Shown: piece by piece, positions 1-7,506 of the stretch
Layout: each line of letters begins with the position of its first letter
Position numbering within the stretch: position 1 is the first letter of the stretch
Assembly (NCBI RefSeq): GCF_028858535.1
Contig: NZ_JAPMOU010000042.1
Location: 1-47,300 of the forward strand
Reading direction: 5' to 3'
Length of the DNA: 47,300 nucleotides
Origin: Spartinivicinus poritis
Lineage (GTDB): Bacteria; Pseudomonadota; Gammaproteobacteria; Pseudomonadales; Zooshikellaceae
Translations under genes and position numbers: made by a program
The notes under the pieces: generated by a model
Database searches by the model: none
Told to the model about the DNA's origin: nothing
Seen by the model: only the letters and a program-made list of their open reading frames with translations

Positions 1-208
1 ACAGCATCGCTGTGATGATATAGACAAGTTATTTATACAGCATCTTCAATATGCCACTTTATAATTTTCTAGCTATAACACTAATTATGAATATATTCGT
101 GAAGCAAAGAAACAATTAAATCAGTGGCTTGAAGGAGCGTTTATTCAAGCGCCAAAGTCTGTTTCCGGCCTTAGGAAGTCATTAAGTGAGCAAGAGGAAG
201 AGTTCCTG

Positions 209-868
209 TTGGGCAGCTTAGATCCTTCTAGTCCAAGCTCAATGGGAAGTGTTGCAGCTGTTAAATATAGAAACTATATATCGGTTTGCATAATGCTTTA
301 CTGTGGCCTTAGACCAGGAGAGTTATTGAGCCTGAAGGTTGAGGATGTACAAATTGGCTCAATTTCTTCACTTAGGGTTGTAAGAAGGCCTCCAGACCCA
401 AGTGATGCCAGGAAGCCAAGACCACAAATAAAAAGAAATGGGAGAGTTTTGCCAATAAACAGCAGAGAATTTGTTCGGTGTTTGAATGAGTATATTGTGA
501 AGTGGAGGGATATCCTCGAATTAAACTCAAGCCAGGAAACTGACTATCTTATTCTAAGCGATGAAGGTCAGCCACTATCTTATGCTACTCTAACTCAGCT
601 GTTTAATCGGCTGAGAGCTAAATATCCAAAAAATCTTCCTTCACATCTTACCCCTAAAGCACTTCGGCATACTTTTTCAGCGAGAATGGAACGGGCATTG
701 AGAGTTGCAGGGCTTGATGAAGGTAGGAGAAGTCAGGCATTAGCATTACTTAGGGGAGACTCTAGTCTTGAATCCCAATCAGTATATATTGCTCAGGAAA
801 TAGAGGAAATTGCAAATAAAGCATTAGTTTCATATCAGAAAGGGCTGGTTAAGGGAGATCTGATTTGA
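209..868 (+). CDS. Tyrosine recombinase/integrase, probably 5'-damaged (first of trio)
   Basis: C-terminal catalytic half of a tyrosine site-specific recombinase (DNA cutting and rejoining through a tyrosine). Visible from the TTG at 209: box-I arginine R35 in GLRPGE, box-II arginine R153 in KALRHTF, and a candidate nucleophile Y193 in SVYIA. Two usual positions are altered: K150 where the HxxR histidine normally sits, and RGD (182-184) where LGH is usual. The reading frame stays open and protein-like back to 65, with no ATG/GTG/TTG before 209 (that stretch reads like a core-binding helix, YEYIREAKKQLNQWLEG). An in-frame TAA lies at 62-64. Hence the 209 start is doubtful and the gene is probably a nonsense-truncated copy of a longer integrase extending left of the window. 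Its stop overlaps the next start, as in an operon. The family is clear; integrity is not. Confidence 0.7.
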   Translation: MGSLDPSSPSSMGSVAAVKYRNYISVCIMLYCGLRPGELLSLKVEDVQIGSISSLRVVRRPPDPSDARKPRPQIKRNGRVLPINSREFVRCLNEYIVKWRDILELNSSQETDYLILSDEGQPLSYATLTQLFNRLRAKYPKNLPSHLTPKALRHTFSARMERALRVAGLDEGRRSQALALLRGDSSLESQSVYIAQEIEEIANKALVSYQKGLVKGDLI

Positions 869-2466
869 GTGCAGCAGCTAATGTCAAAGAACTAGTTAAG
901 CAGAAAGGGTGGACTCCATTAGCTGACACTATTGTATCTAGAGAGGGTGTGGCAATTGACACAAGTGGAGATAGGTGGGTACTACCTGTGGTTTATCGGT
1001 ATAGTACTCTTAATTTTTCACGAGTAAAAAGTGTCTATCTAAAGTGGTCTATTAAAAAATGTATTATTGATCAAGTTAAGCGTGTTTCATCTCATTCAGG
1101 CTGTGTTTATTGGAGTGATATTTCTGCTGCGGTTGTAGCAAGAGAAAGAGAGTTTAAGCTCGATGAGGTGACTAGTCCTTCTGAGTTTGAAGAAAAACTA
1201 ATTACTCTTTTTGAAACAATAATATCAGTTGCAAGGCTTAAGCATAGACTTTGGGCGCTATATCGGCCTATTCAATGGTACTTATGGTGCGCAGAAAATT
1301 ACCCTGAATTAGGCTTTTCTTTGGTTTATGCCCAAGAGCTTGAAGGGATGGTTATTCCTGGAAATCCAAAGGGGGAAGCCGTGAGGGAGGAAGATCCGGG
1401 AAGGGGTCCTCTCCATCGATCTTTAGAGCAGCCTTTGCTAATTAAAGCATTAAAAGAAGATAAAAGTTCGGTGTATTCCCATTTGCAGCAGAAAGTAGCT
1501 GTTGCTCTTTCTATAGCTTTTGGTCGCAATCCCGCCAACTTAACTTATTTAAAGCAAAAAGATTTGTCGAATATTGCAATGGCCAGCTCCGAACCATGTT
1601 ATGTGTTGAAAATGCCCAGAATTAAAAAGCGCCAGTTAGACCCTAGAGATGACATGTTAGATGAATACCTTGAGCCAGCATTTGCAGTGCATTTACTAAA
1701 TCTAATTGAGGCATCTAAGTCCTTCTCACTTTCAGTGAATACTGGTGAAAAAATATTGGAAATTGAAAAACCATTATTTATAAAAAATGCTAAAAATAGC
1801 GCTGCAGTTGCTACCAAACAATGGAAAAGTGCTTTCAATATGGCCTCAAAAGAAATTAGTGGATTGCTTCAGGCATTTGTTAAGCGGCATAACATAATTT
1901 CCCCATTAACTGGTGAGCTGATGCATGTTACTCCCCGTAGATTGCGTTATACACTGGCTACAGGTCTAGTAGCGGAAGGTATCAGCAAGCGTGAGTTAGC
2001 TAGAATTTTGGATCATACAGATACCCAGCATGTTCAGGTATATTTTGAAATGGCCGGTAACATAGTTGAGCATCTTGATAAGGCTTCCGCCAAAACATTT
2101 TCTAAATATATTAATTTTTTTAAAGGAAAAGTTATTAATGATAATTTAGAGGCTATCAATGGTGACAGAGATGATAAGCATCTTATATTTGTAGATGAGG
2201 CAAACCCCAGAGAACAATCTGATATTGGTGTTTGTGGTGAAACGAAAGTTTGCCACTTAGACCCACCTTACTCATGTTATCTCTGCCCCAAGTTTCAACC
2301 TTATCGCTATGCTGATCATGAGCATGTATTAGAGTGTTTGCTGGAGGGGAGACAGGAAAGGATTAAAAAGTACGAAAGTGCTAGGCTGGGAGTCCAGCTT
2401 GATGAGGTGATAGCTGCAGTCGCCCAGGTTGCTGATATTTGTGCCAAGGAGATTGCTCATGGCTGA
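865..2466 (+). CDS. Tyrosine recombinase/integrase (second of trio, 533 aa)
   Basis: Large integrase-like protein, probably a DNA strand-exchange subunit of the mobile element. It starts at TTG 865, overlapping the stop of the previous gene; the Shine-Dalgarno AAGGGAG (851-857) is 7 nt upstream and supports this start. A tyrosine-recombinase core lies near residues 205-400: R221 (FGRNP), R361 in TPRRLRYTL (R358 replaces the usual HxxR histidine), H384 (LDHTD) and candidate nucleophile Y393 (QVYFE). After the catalytic core a cysteine/histidine-rich tail (about 465-490, including CYLCPKF) could bind zinc, as in TnpB-type recombinases of Tn554-like elements. The N-terminal 200 residues are not recognised; they may be a DNA-arm or core-binding region. 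Translation is coupled to both neighbours. GmtY of gamma-mobile-trio elements is an alternative label I cannot confirm. Confidence 0.72.
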   Translation: MSAAANVKELVKQKGWTPLADTIVSREGVAIDTSGDRWVLPVVYRYSTLNFSRVKSVYLKWSIKKCIIDQVKRVSSHSGCVYWSDISAAVVAREREFKLDEVTSPSEFEEKLITLFETIISVARLKHRLWALYRPIQWYLWCAENYPELGFSLVYAQELEGMVIPGNPKGEAVREEDPGRGPLHRSLEQPLLIKALKEDKSSVYSHLQQKVAVALSIAFGRNPANLTYLKQKDLSNIAMASSEPCYVLKMPRIKKRQLDPRDDMLDEYLEPAFAVHLLNLIEASKSFSLSVNTGEKILEIEKPLFIKNAKNSAAVATKQWKSAFNMASKEISGLLQAFVKRHNIISPLTGELMHVTPRRLRYTLATGLVAEGISKRELARILDHTDTQHVQVYFEMAGNIVEHLDKASAKTFSKYINFFKGKVINDNLEAINGDRDDKHLIFVDEANPREQSDIGVCGETKVCHLDPPYSCYLCPKFQPYRYADHEHVLECLLEGRQERIKKYESARLGVQLDEVIAAVAQVADICAKEIAHG

Positions 2467-4468
2467 TGGGCGCTCCAATAGGAAAGCTAAGGTTGTGCCA
2501 TTTATTGATCAAATGGAACGCGACAGACAGGCTAATCTTAATGCTTTGATCAAAAAAGCTAAGCTCATGAAGCCAGATGGTTTTGAGTTTATTGATTGGC
2601 AAAGCCCACTATGGCGGATCGTTTCGGGTCGGCTAACCAAGTTAACTGGTAAAAATGCAGGGCCGGTATCAATTAACTTTTTGTATTCACAGAAGCTGGG
2701 TAGTGAGCCTTTACAGGGAGAGTGGGATGATCTTACTAAGAGTTTATTTGTACTTCGTTTTCACAGGAAGCATCAGGCTGTACCTAATCAACGTAACTTT
2801 ACCACCGCAGTGGGATATGTAGCCTATGCAGCAAATCAGTTAGGCCTCAGATTATCCCAGTTAACTCCAGAAGTGTTAGACAATGCTTGTCGTTTGGTCA
2901 CTCAACACTACAGTGACGGTACTGCATATAATCTGCATAAACATATCGCGGAATTTGCAGCTCATTGCGATGCAAATGGTTTATGTCGAGTATTGCTGCA
3001 ATATAAATATTCAAAAATGAAGCGACCAGAAAACACGGGTGGTCTTGGTCATAAACGACTAGATGATCCTGAAACGACTAAAAACAAGTCTGATAAGCTA
3101 GTTGAACCGTTAGTATTTAAAGTAGTTGGAGAGCTATATCAAAATATACCACAAAATCATAAATACCGTTTTTATGTTCTTATACTAACGTTGCTTGCTT
3201 GTACGGGGCGACGTTTTAGTGAAATATCGCTCCTTCCAGACCAAATTCTTTCTTCTGATCTAAATGGTAAACGCTATTTGGAGTATTTCCCAAGAAAGGC
3301 AAGTCGAGGTGATGTGTTTACACCGAAGCGAAAGCTTTATTTACCCTCTGAAGTGGTTTCTATCGTTGAAAGTGTTGTCAATGAGCTTAAATTAATTACT
3401 TCAGCACCTAGGCGAACTGCTGTGGAAATGTGTCGTGTAAAAGGACCAGACTTAACCTTTATGGAGCACATTGGGAAAGAGCATAAGCTTTATAAAGCAG
3501 ACCTTATCGGCTTGGGAATAAACCCGCAAGTAATTCATAGTCATGGATGGATTCGAAAAAATGGCTTTGCATGGGCTGATGAAGATGCAGTTACTTGCCA
3601 AGGAATAAAGCCTGCTAACCCCATTTATTTTACTACTAAAGAAGGGGTTGAAGCATATTGTAAAAAGAACTTTTTCGAGGCGTGCTTGCAGCCAATACAT
3701 ATTGATCAGCAAGGCAAGGAATACTATCTCAAAGACTTGTTATTGATAAGGTTTCAGGGACTATCTAGCGGTGCTTACTCTAAATGGACTGCCACCCAGT
3801 GCACCCATGCTATGTTCAGAACGTTCCTACGTTATTTTCCTGATCTTGCAGATGAGTATGCTTCTAGCAGCATCGAAGTCGATTTCACAAGCCACCACTT
3901 TCGCCACACTCTAAACACGTTACTTGATGAAGGGGGGCTAAGTGACCTTCTACAAACAGAATGGTTTGGAAGAACAAATCCTCGTGATACAAAAGCTTAC
4001 CAGCATACATCCAGAGAAAAACGGGCTCTGATGTTAAGGGAAGATATTAAAAAAGGGCTTGTGGGTGGTCAACTGGCTGATCAGATAAAAGTCCTACCAG
4101 TCAATGTGCAAGATGCCATTTTGCAAGCTCGCATTCAGGCAGTTCATGATGTTGGTACAGGTATTTGTATTCATAACTTCTCTCAAATACCTTGTGAGCG
4201 CCATCTGCAGTGTTCAGCTGACTGTATGGATTACGTATGGGCCAAGGACGACAAGGGCCGTCTGAATGAGCAGAAACGCCAATATGCACTAACAGAAATT
4301 TCAAGAGAGGCTGCGGAGCAGCGAATGTCTTCTAATAAGCCTAAAAAAAGCAGTGACTGGTTGTTGCACAATGAAAAAAAGCTAAAAACATTGAAAACAC
4401 AACTGGCTGACAATGGCGTGGTAGAATTTAATGCGAAGGAATTTTTAAAAGAGGTAGATCATGGTTAA
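2459..4468 (+). CDS. Tyrosine recombinase/integrase (third of trio, 669 aa)
   Basis: Largest recombinase of the operon. I choose ATG 2459 over an upstream in-frame ATG at 2429 because AAGGAG (2446-2451) sits 7 nt before it and it overlaps the preceding stop by 8 nt. Catalytic features: R252 in TGRRFSEI, a full HxxR box H479-x-x-R482 (SHHFRHT) and candidate nucleophile Y514 (KAYQH). The usual LGH is FGR here. A Cys-rich C-terminal segment (around residues 560-585, GICIHN, CERHLQCSADC) suggests a zinc-binding domain, and the end is lysine-rich and helical. Length and order resemble the long recombinase of Tn554-type TnpABC sets or GmtZ of gamma-mobile-trio islands; which is closer cannot be settled by eye. 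Probable role: integration and excision of the island together with genes 1, 2 and 4. Confidence 0.74.
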   Translation: MADGRSNRKAKVVPFIDQMERDRQANLNALIKKAKLMKPDGFEFIDWQSPLWRIVSGRLTKLTGKNAGPVSINFLYSQKLGSEPLQGEWDDLTKSLFVLRFHRKHQAVPNQRNFTTAVGYVAYAANQLGLRLSQLTPEVLDNACRLVTQHYSDGTAYNLHKHIAEFAAHCDANGLCRVLLQYKYSKMKRPENTGGLGHKRLDDPETTKNKSDKLVEPLVFKVVGELYQNIPQNHKYRFYVLILTLLACTGRRFSEISLLPDQILSSDLNGKRYLEYFPRKASRGDVFTPKRKLYLPSEVVSIVESVVNELKLITSAPRRTAVEMCRVKGPDLTFMEHIGKEHKLYKADLIGLGINPQVIHSHGWIRKNGFAWADEDAVTCQGIKPANPIYFTTKEGVEAYCKKNFFEACLQPIHIDQQGKEYYLKDLLLIRFQGLSSGAYSKWTATQCTHAMFRTFLRYFPDLADEYASSSIEVDFTSHHFRHTLNTLLDEGGLSDLLQTEWFGRTNPRDTKAYQHTSREKRALMLREDIKKGLVGGQLADQIKVLPVNVQDAILQARIQAVHDVGTGICIHNFSQIPCERHLQCSADCMDYVWAKDDKGRLNEQKRQYALTEISREAAEQRMSSNKPKKSSDWLLHNEKKLKTLKTQLADNGVVEFNAKEFLKEVDHG

Positions 4469-4937
4469 GCGGTTCAGACGTATGGCTGAAAGTGACATTT
4501 CCATTATTGTTAGAGATCTGGATCGATGGGCCATGGGGCAGTTAGGCTCAAAACTCACCTGGGCTATTTTAGAGGAGCGCTTTGGTTTTAGCCGACAGTC
4601 GTTACAGGCAAAACCTGAAATTAAGGCAGGTTATGATAATGCTAAGAGGGCTTTATCAGGTGGACTGGTTAAAACTAAAGAACAGGCGACTAAAGAAAAT
4701 GAAGAGCTGGTTGTTGAAATTGAGCGGTTGAAGACTGAAATTGAAGCTTTCAAGCGAAAGGAAGTGCTCTGGATGCAGCGCTGGCAGAGAATAGCATTTC
4801 ATATTAGGCAAAAAGGCATTCAAGTTTCTAGCGTAGATAAGCCAACACTGCCTAGTGCTGACCTGCCTTCTAATACAGAGTCAGCTCAGATTCTTAGGCC
4901 TTTTGATAAGGATATTCCAGCATCAGGGAGAGTATAA
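4461..4937 (+). CDS. Small coiled-coil protein of integrase operon (TnpC-like position)
   Basis: 158-residue protein whose ATG lies inside the end of the upstream integrase (8-nt overlap), so it is almost certainly co-translated. Residues 1-55 look like a small helical DNA-binding segment (WAILEERFGFSRQSLQ has helix-turn-helix character). Residues about 68-105 form a charged heptad-like coiled coil (KENEELVVEIERLKTEIEAF), followed by a Trp-rich amphipathic stretch and a disordered tail. No enzyme motif is seen. In Tn554-like elements a short third gene (TnpC) in the same position influences orientation and frequency of transposition; an analogous accessory role is inferred from position and architecture only. 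A second in-frame ATG at 4482 is a possible alternative start. Confidence 0.6.
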   Translation: MVKRFRRMAESDISIIVRDLDRWAMGQLGSKLTWAILEERFGFSRQSLQAKPEIKAGYDNAKRALSGGLVKTKEQATKENEELVVEIERLKTEIEAFKRKEVLWMQRWQRIAFHIRQKGIQVSSVDKPTLPSADLPSNTESAQILRPFDKDIPASGRV

Positions 4938-5039
4938 AGAGTGCAGGTAGAATCAGGTCCTGTGAAAATATTTACGCTGGACTGTTGTTGCATCATAGAT
5001 TTTGACGACAAGAGTGGCAATCTCAGAGCAAGAATATAT

Positions 5040-5300
5040 TAAAATGCCTAGGACGCCGAAAGGGTTGGATATGGCGAGACTGGGAGGGCGTGATGGTTAC
5101 TCCTGACCAGTTAAACATATTGACACTGCACTACAGTACAAGGAGAAGAACTTAAGGAGAGTCGTCGCTTATTTTACGTTGGACTTACTCGTGCTGAGAA
5201 TGAAGTATTTATGTTGTATTCAGGCTGGAATGAAAACAAACAAAAGGGTCGCCGCTACTATTCTGGGCGGTTACGTTTTCTTGATGAGCTGAGTATTTAA
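5040..5300 (+). pseudogene. UvrD/Rep-type DNA helicase, C-terminal remnant
   Basis: A gene end without a beginning. From 5124 to the TAA at 5298-5300 the frame reads through ESRRLFYVGLTRAENEV, the motif VI signature of superfamily 1A helicases (UvrD/PcrA/Rep), followed by a typical basic tail and stop. About 80 nt further left, in other frames, PKGLD and PDQLNI are compatible with a decayed motif V region (AKGLEW...). No start codon, Walker A or other helicase motifs are present, so this is a fragment left by deletion or recombination. It lies just downstream of the recombinase operon, where cargo turnover would be expected. The helicase family call is firm; which helicase (for example one from a defence system) cannot be said. 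Confidence 0.65.
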
Positions 5301-5374
5301 AGAGCAGTTACACAATTAAAATTACAGACTCACACTCAACTGAATTACACACTCTTAAAAAATTAGACTGTCTA

Positions 5375-5746
5375 TTATTTATAAACTCTCAGTCGTTTAA
5401 TTGTATTAGTATTAGCAGCAGTTGGGAAAATTACTATGCCCGTATGGGTGTTAGCTTCTACAAAGTTATACCCTGAATCAACAATGTCATAGCAGTAGAA
5501 GCCGTTGTTTACTAACTTTTCCTTTAAGCTGGTCAATTTCTCGAGTGATTTAACTTCTAACACAATTTTTCGTCTATCACCCTGCTTGGAATCAAGCCAT
5601 GCATTGAATGAAGCTTGATCAATAATTTGGTGTTGCCATATCATGTCTGTACCATGACCTATCTGCACAGCAAGCTTGGCTGGATTAAGTTCTAAATCAC
5701 TTCGTATAACAAAATAAGCTTTTGGGGTATCCATAAAAATGCTCAA
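5375..5746 (-). CDS. Pth2-family peptidyl-tRNA hydrolase
   Basis: About 120 residues, the usual size of the PTH2 domain, which in archaea and eukaryotes releases peptides from peptidyl-tRNA. N-terminal KAYFVIRSDLELNPAKLAVQIGHG matches the family pattern (hydrophobic strand, R.DL, then the K..AQ..H helix). The central LEVKSLEKL and the C-terminal DSGY..V...T.TGIVI also fit the fold. The longest frame begins at a TTG (5746). The ATG at 5734 (MDTPKAYF) is a more natural start, though no good Shine-Dalgarno precedes either. Most bacteria rely on the unrelated Pth1, so a bacterial Pth2 is usually accessory and often phage- or island-borne, in keeping with its isolated position between gene remnants. 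Moderately sure of the family; substrate not tested. Confidence 0.68.
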   Translation of the reverse strand: MSIFMDTPKAYFVIRSDLELNPAKLAVQIGHGTDMIWQHQIIDQASFNAWLDSKQGDRRKIVLEVKSLEKLTSLKEKLVNNGFYCYDIVDSGYNFVEANTHTGIVIFPTAANTNTIKRLRVYK

Positions 5747-5929
5747 GGAGTTTGGCCATCAGACTATTTTTAAGCTCTGTTAAATCTATTATAAACTGAG
5801 CAGTTGACAGAGAGAACTTACAGAACCAAAAATATGATAGGGGGTCATATACCGACTGAGGATAGGAAGTCAGTTAGGACAAGAATTCTATTCCCAACGG
5901 ACATCTGTCATTAGGAATTTAGGTGCATA

Positions 5930-5998
5930 GCTGCCTCACACTATGGTGATATTCGTGCTGATCTAGAACGCAAAGGTACACCGACCGATTGGTGTTAA
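5930..5998 (+). pseudogene. VapC-type PIN-domain toxin, C-terminal remnant
   Basis: A 22-codon run, from HYGDIRADLERKGTPT to a TAA, matches the conserved C-terminal stretch of VapC PIN ribonucleases (…YG.IRA.LE..GTPIG..D…), where the final catalytic aspartate normally follows. Here the frame stops three codons after GTPT and nothing upstream continues the domain. It is therefore a toxin fragment that has lost both ends, directly before an unrelated antitoxin gene. The match is short but distinctive. Confidence 0.5.
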
Positions 5999-6001
5999 AA
6001 T

Positions 6002-6331
6002 ATGGCTATTCAACAACATAATCCTATCCACCCTGGTGAATTTATTAAAAGGGTGTATCTAGACGAATTTGATATTGGTTCTAATGAATTAGCCAGACAT
6101 CTTCATGTCAGCTCAAGCATCATCAGTCGTCTACTAAATGGAAAGTCTGATGTTTCCCCTGCAATGGCTCTGAAACTATCTAAAGTGCTTGGCCGGTCAC
6201 CTGAAAGCTGGCTGCAAATGCAAGATAATTACAACTTATGGCAAGCCAGGAAATTAGTTAATCTAGACGAATTTACACCTTTTGACTTCTCTTCAAAAGC
6301 GGTGGGCAATGACGCCATTAATCATGTGTAA
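6002..6331 (+). CDS. higA: HigA-family XRE antitoxin, orphan
   Basis: 109-residue protein with the characteristic HigA opening (NPIHPGEFIKRVYLDEF) and an XRE helix-turn-helix (about residues 24-62: SNELARHLHVSSSIISRLLNGKSDVSPAMALKLSKVLG). Family members bind their own promoter and neutralise the RelE-like ribonuclease HigB, normally encoded just upstream. Here no HigB is present: the 3 nt upstream follow the stop of a VapC-like fragment, and downstream is non-coding. The start at 6002 has only a weak ribosome-binding site. It may act as a solitary regulator or an anti-addiction gene, or be a leftover. Family assignment is firm; function is inferred. Confidence 0.85.
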   Translation: MAIQQHNPIHPGEFIKRVYLDEFDIGSNELARHLHVSSSIISRLLNGKSDVSPAMALKLSKVLGRSPESWLQMQDNYNLWQARKLVNLDEFTPFDFSSKAVGNDAINHV

Positions 6332-6674
6332 AGAATAAGTATTGACTGTTAATAAAATATCTTTTGTCTTGTCATATTTTTAAACAGATCGCGCCTAATA
6401 CAGATTAGCCAGAAGACCCTATACTGCCGTTTATGGCGGTCCAGAAAGTGTAGTTTTACAACTAAAGTATCTAACTGAGTCTAACGCTAGCCGTTGATTT
6501 TTGGTTGGTGTTAGCGACATACCTGAAAATAATGTAGTTAACAACTTTATGCTGATGTTTAAATCATAGCCTAAAGCTGGAGAATAAAGTTGTTGTCGTT
6601 AAACAAATAAGTTTGTATCCCTAGGCTAATCCGTTAGCCCAAGGATACAAACTTTAATACTCTCTCACACCTTT
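6332..6674 (+). other. Structured non-coding spacer with palindromic repeats
   Basis: No credible gene. It contains a copy of the tatactgccgtttat-rgcgg motif (6420-6442), an imperfect stem-loop around 6480-6517 (taacgctagcc … ggttggtgttagcg), an 11-bp inverted repeat (6540-6550 with 6584-6594, aacaactttat/ataaagttgtt) and the strong hairpin annotated separately at 6611-6652. Related words recur at 15.55-15.70 kb. Confidence 0.6.
6611..6652 (+). repeat. Long hairpin (10-bp + 6-bp stem)
   Basis: gtttgtatcc (6611-6620) pairs perfectly with ggatacaaac (6643-6652), and inside it ggctaa pairs with ttagcc around a tccg loop. The left arm belongs to an 18-nt word (6600-6617) that reappears in reverse orientation at 15678-15695. 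It could also act as a bidirectional terminator, but there is no clean U-tract. Confidence 0.7.
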
Positions 6675-7087
6675 ATGTTCTATCGATTCCCCGCCGGGAC
6701 AGGACTCGACATCTCAACTGCTTGGTTCGCTCCCCGGACTTTCTCTACGAGCAGGGACCGATCGCCTCCTATCTCGAAGCGGTCACTTAGGCTGGCTATC
6801 TGTGGAAGACGACCGACAACGAGTTCGATTGCGCAACGTTGCCATCACCGGCTGAGCTAGGTTCGGGCCCGCAGTTCACCGATCTCGCTGGGGACGGTCA
6901 GCTCTATCTGGTGAAGTACTTGCCACCGCTGCCGGGGTACTTCACACGGACTCAAGAAGGAGACTGTAATTTAATCGACATTCCTGCTGGCCACTGTCAA
7001 TCCGTGGTTCCAGGACAAATACTCCTGTTATTGGCCTGCAAGCTCCTCTCCAACAACGCCTCTTTGCAATTCAGCACCGTAATCTGA
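6675..7087 (+). pseudogene. SpvB/Tc-toxin-like fragment (degenerate, foreign composition)
   Basis: A visibly more GC-rich island than its flanks. In the frame of 6839-7087, continuing left through a TAG near 6790, it reads YEQGPIASYLEA, YLWKTTDNEF, then FTDLAGDGQLYLVKY and PGYFTRTQEGD. The DLAGDGQLDLV-type FG-GAP-like motif followed by PG.YERT..G is characteristic of SpvB/TcB-type insecticidal toxin proteins. The rest of such a protein (well over 1000 residues) is absent and an in-frame stop interrupts it, so this is a decayed fragment. The short ORFs here are not genes in their own right. The toxin family is a motif-level call. Confidence 0.45.
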
Positions 7088-7117
7088 ACGCACTTAGAAT
7101 ACAAAAAAGTTCTCTGA

Positions 7118-7137
7118 ATATACATTATAGTGTATAT
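7118..7137 (+). promoter_or_regulatory. Candidate operator palindrome upstream of HTH gene
   Basis: atatacattatagtgtatat is a near-perfect 20-bp inverted repeat 45 nt before the HTH start codon. A second imperfect repeat (tatgtag…ctatacata) follows at 7139-7164. Its position and symmetry suit autoregulation by the adjacent DNA-binding protein; binding is inferred. Confidence 0.4.
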
Positions 7138-7182
7138 AGTATGTAGAATATTGAACTATACATACATTTTATACAGTAATTT

Positions 7183-7506
7183 ATGCATCAGAAAGAAGAG
7201 AGTCTTCAGAATACGTTAATGAAGCTCAAACTTCACCTTTCTGTTCACGCAGGAAAGCAGCTTACATACGATGAGCTGGCGTCTATAGCAGGTGTTGGAT
7301 CTCGATCATTTGGCGAATGGATGAGAGGGACTACAGTGCCTCCAGGGATGTTGGCTCTTTTGAGGTTGATGTCTTTGCTTCCTCAAGACGAGCTTTCGTC
7401 GATTCTGAGTAACTGGAAGCAAGAAGAAGTTAAAACCTTAGTCAGTACAACTCCACCGAGGAAAAAACGTAATGGCAAAACGAGCAGAAGAAGCAACAGT
7501 AAATGA
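7183..7506 (+). CDS. Small HTH DNA-binding protein
   Basis: 107 residues. A helix-turn-helix is visible around residues 26-62 (KQLTYDELASIAGVGSRSFGEWMRGTTVPPGMLALLRLMSLL), of the Cro/XRE-like kind, followed by an acidic linker and a very basic C-terminus (PPRKKRNGKTSRRSNSK). Probably a transcription factor controlling itself and the overlapping NADAR gene; the palindrome at 7118-7137 could be its operator. No convincing Shine-Dalgarno precedes ATG 7183. The gene overlaps the next one by 35 nt, indicating co-transcription. It may also control the facing PRTase operon, although that operon's promoter is 8 kb away. Confidence 0.62.
   Translation: MHQKEESLQNTLMKLKLHLSVHAGKQLTYDELASIAGVGSRSFGEWMRGTTVPPGMLALLRLMSLLPQDELSSILSNWKQEEVKTLVSTTPPRKKRNGKTSRRSNSK

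Noticed and set aside
4461-4937. Confident assignment as GmtX
   Set aside because: The genomic position fits a gamma-mobile-trio, but I could not match the sequence to that family from memory; left as a TnpC-like position call.
6611-6652. Simple rho-independent terminator
   Set aside because: Strong stem but no proper T-run, and the arm word recurs as part of a dispersed repeat.
6420-6660. Possible integron attC-like sites in the repeat elements
   Set aside because: A core-like taac/gtta pair exists, but the spacing is about 40 bp, the consensus RYYYAAC/GTTRRRY is not met on both sides, and no integron integrase is present.
6675-7087. Two short plus-strand ORFs (61 and 82 aa) as genes
   Set aside because: They are pieces of one degenerate toxin-like reading frame, lack ribosome-binding sites and carry foreign composition.
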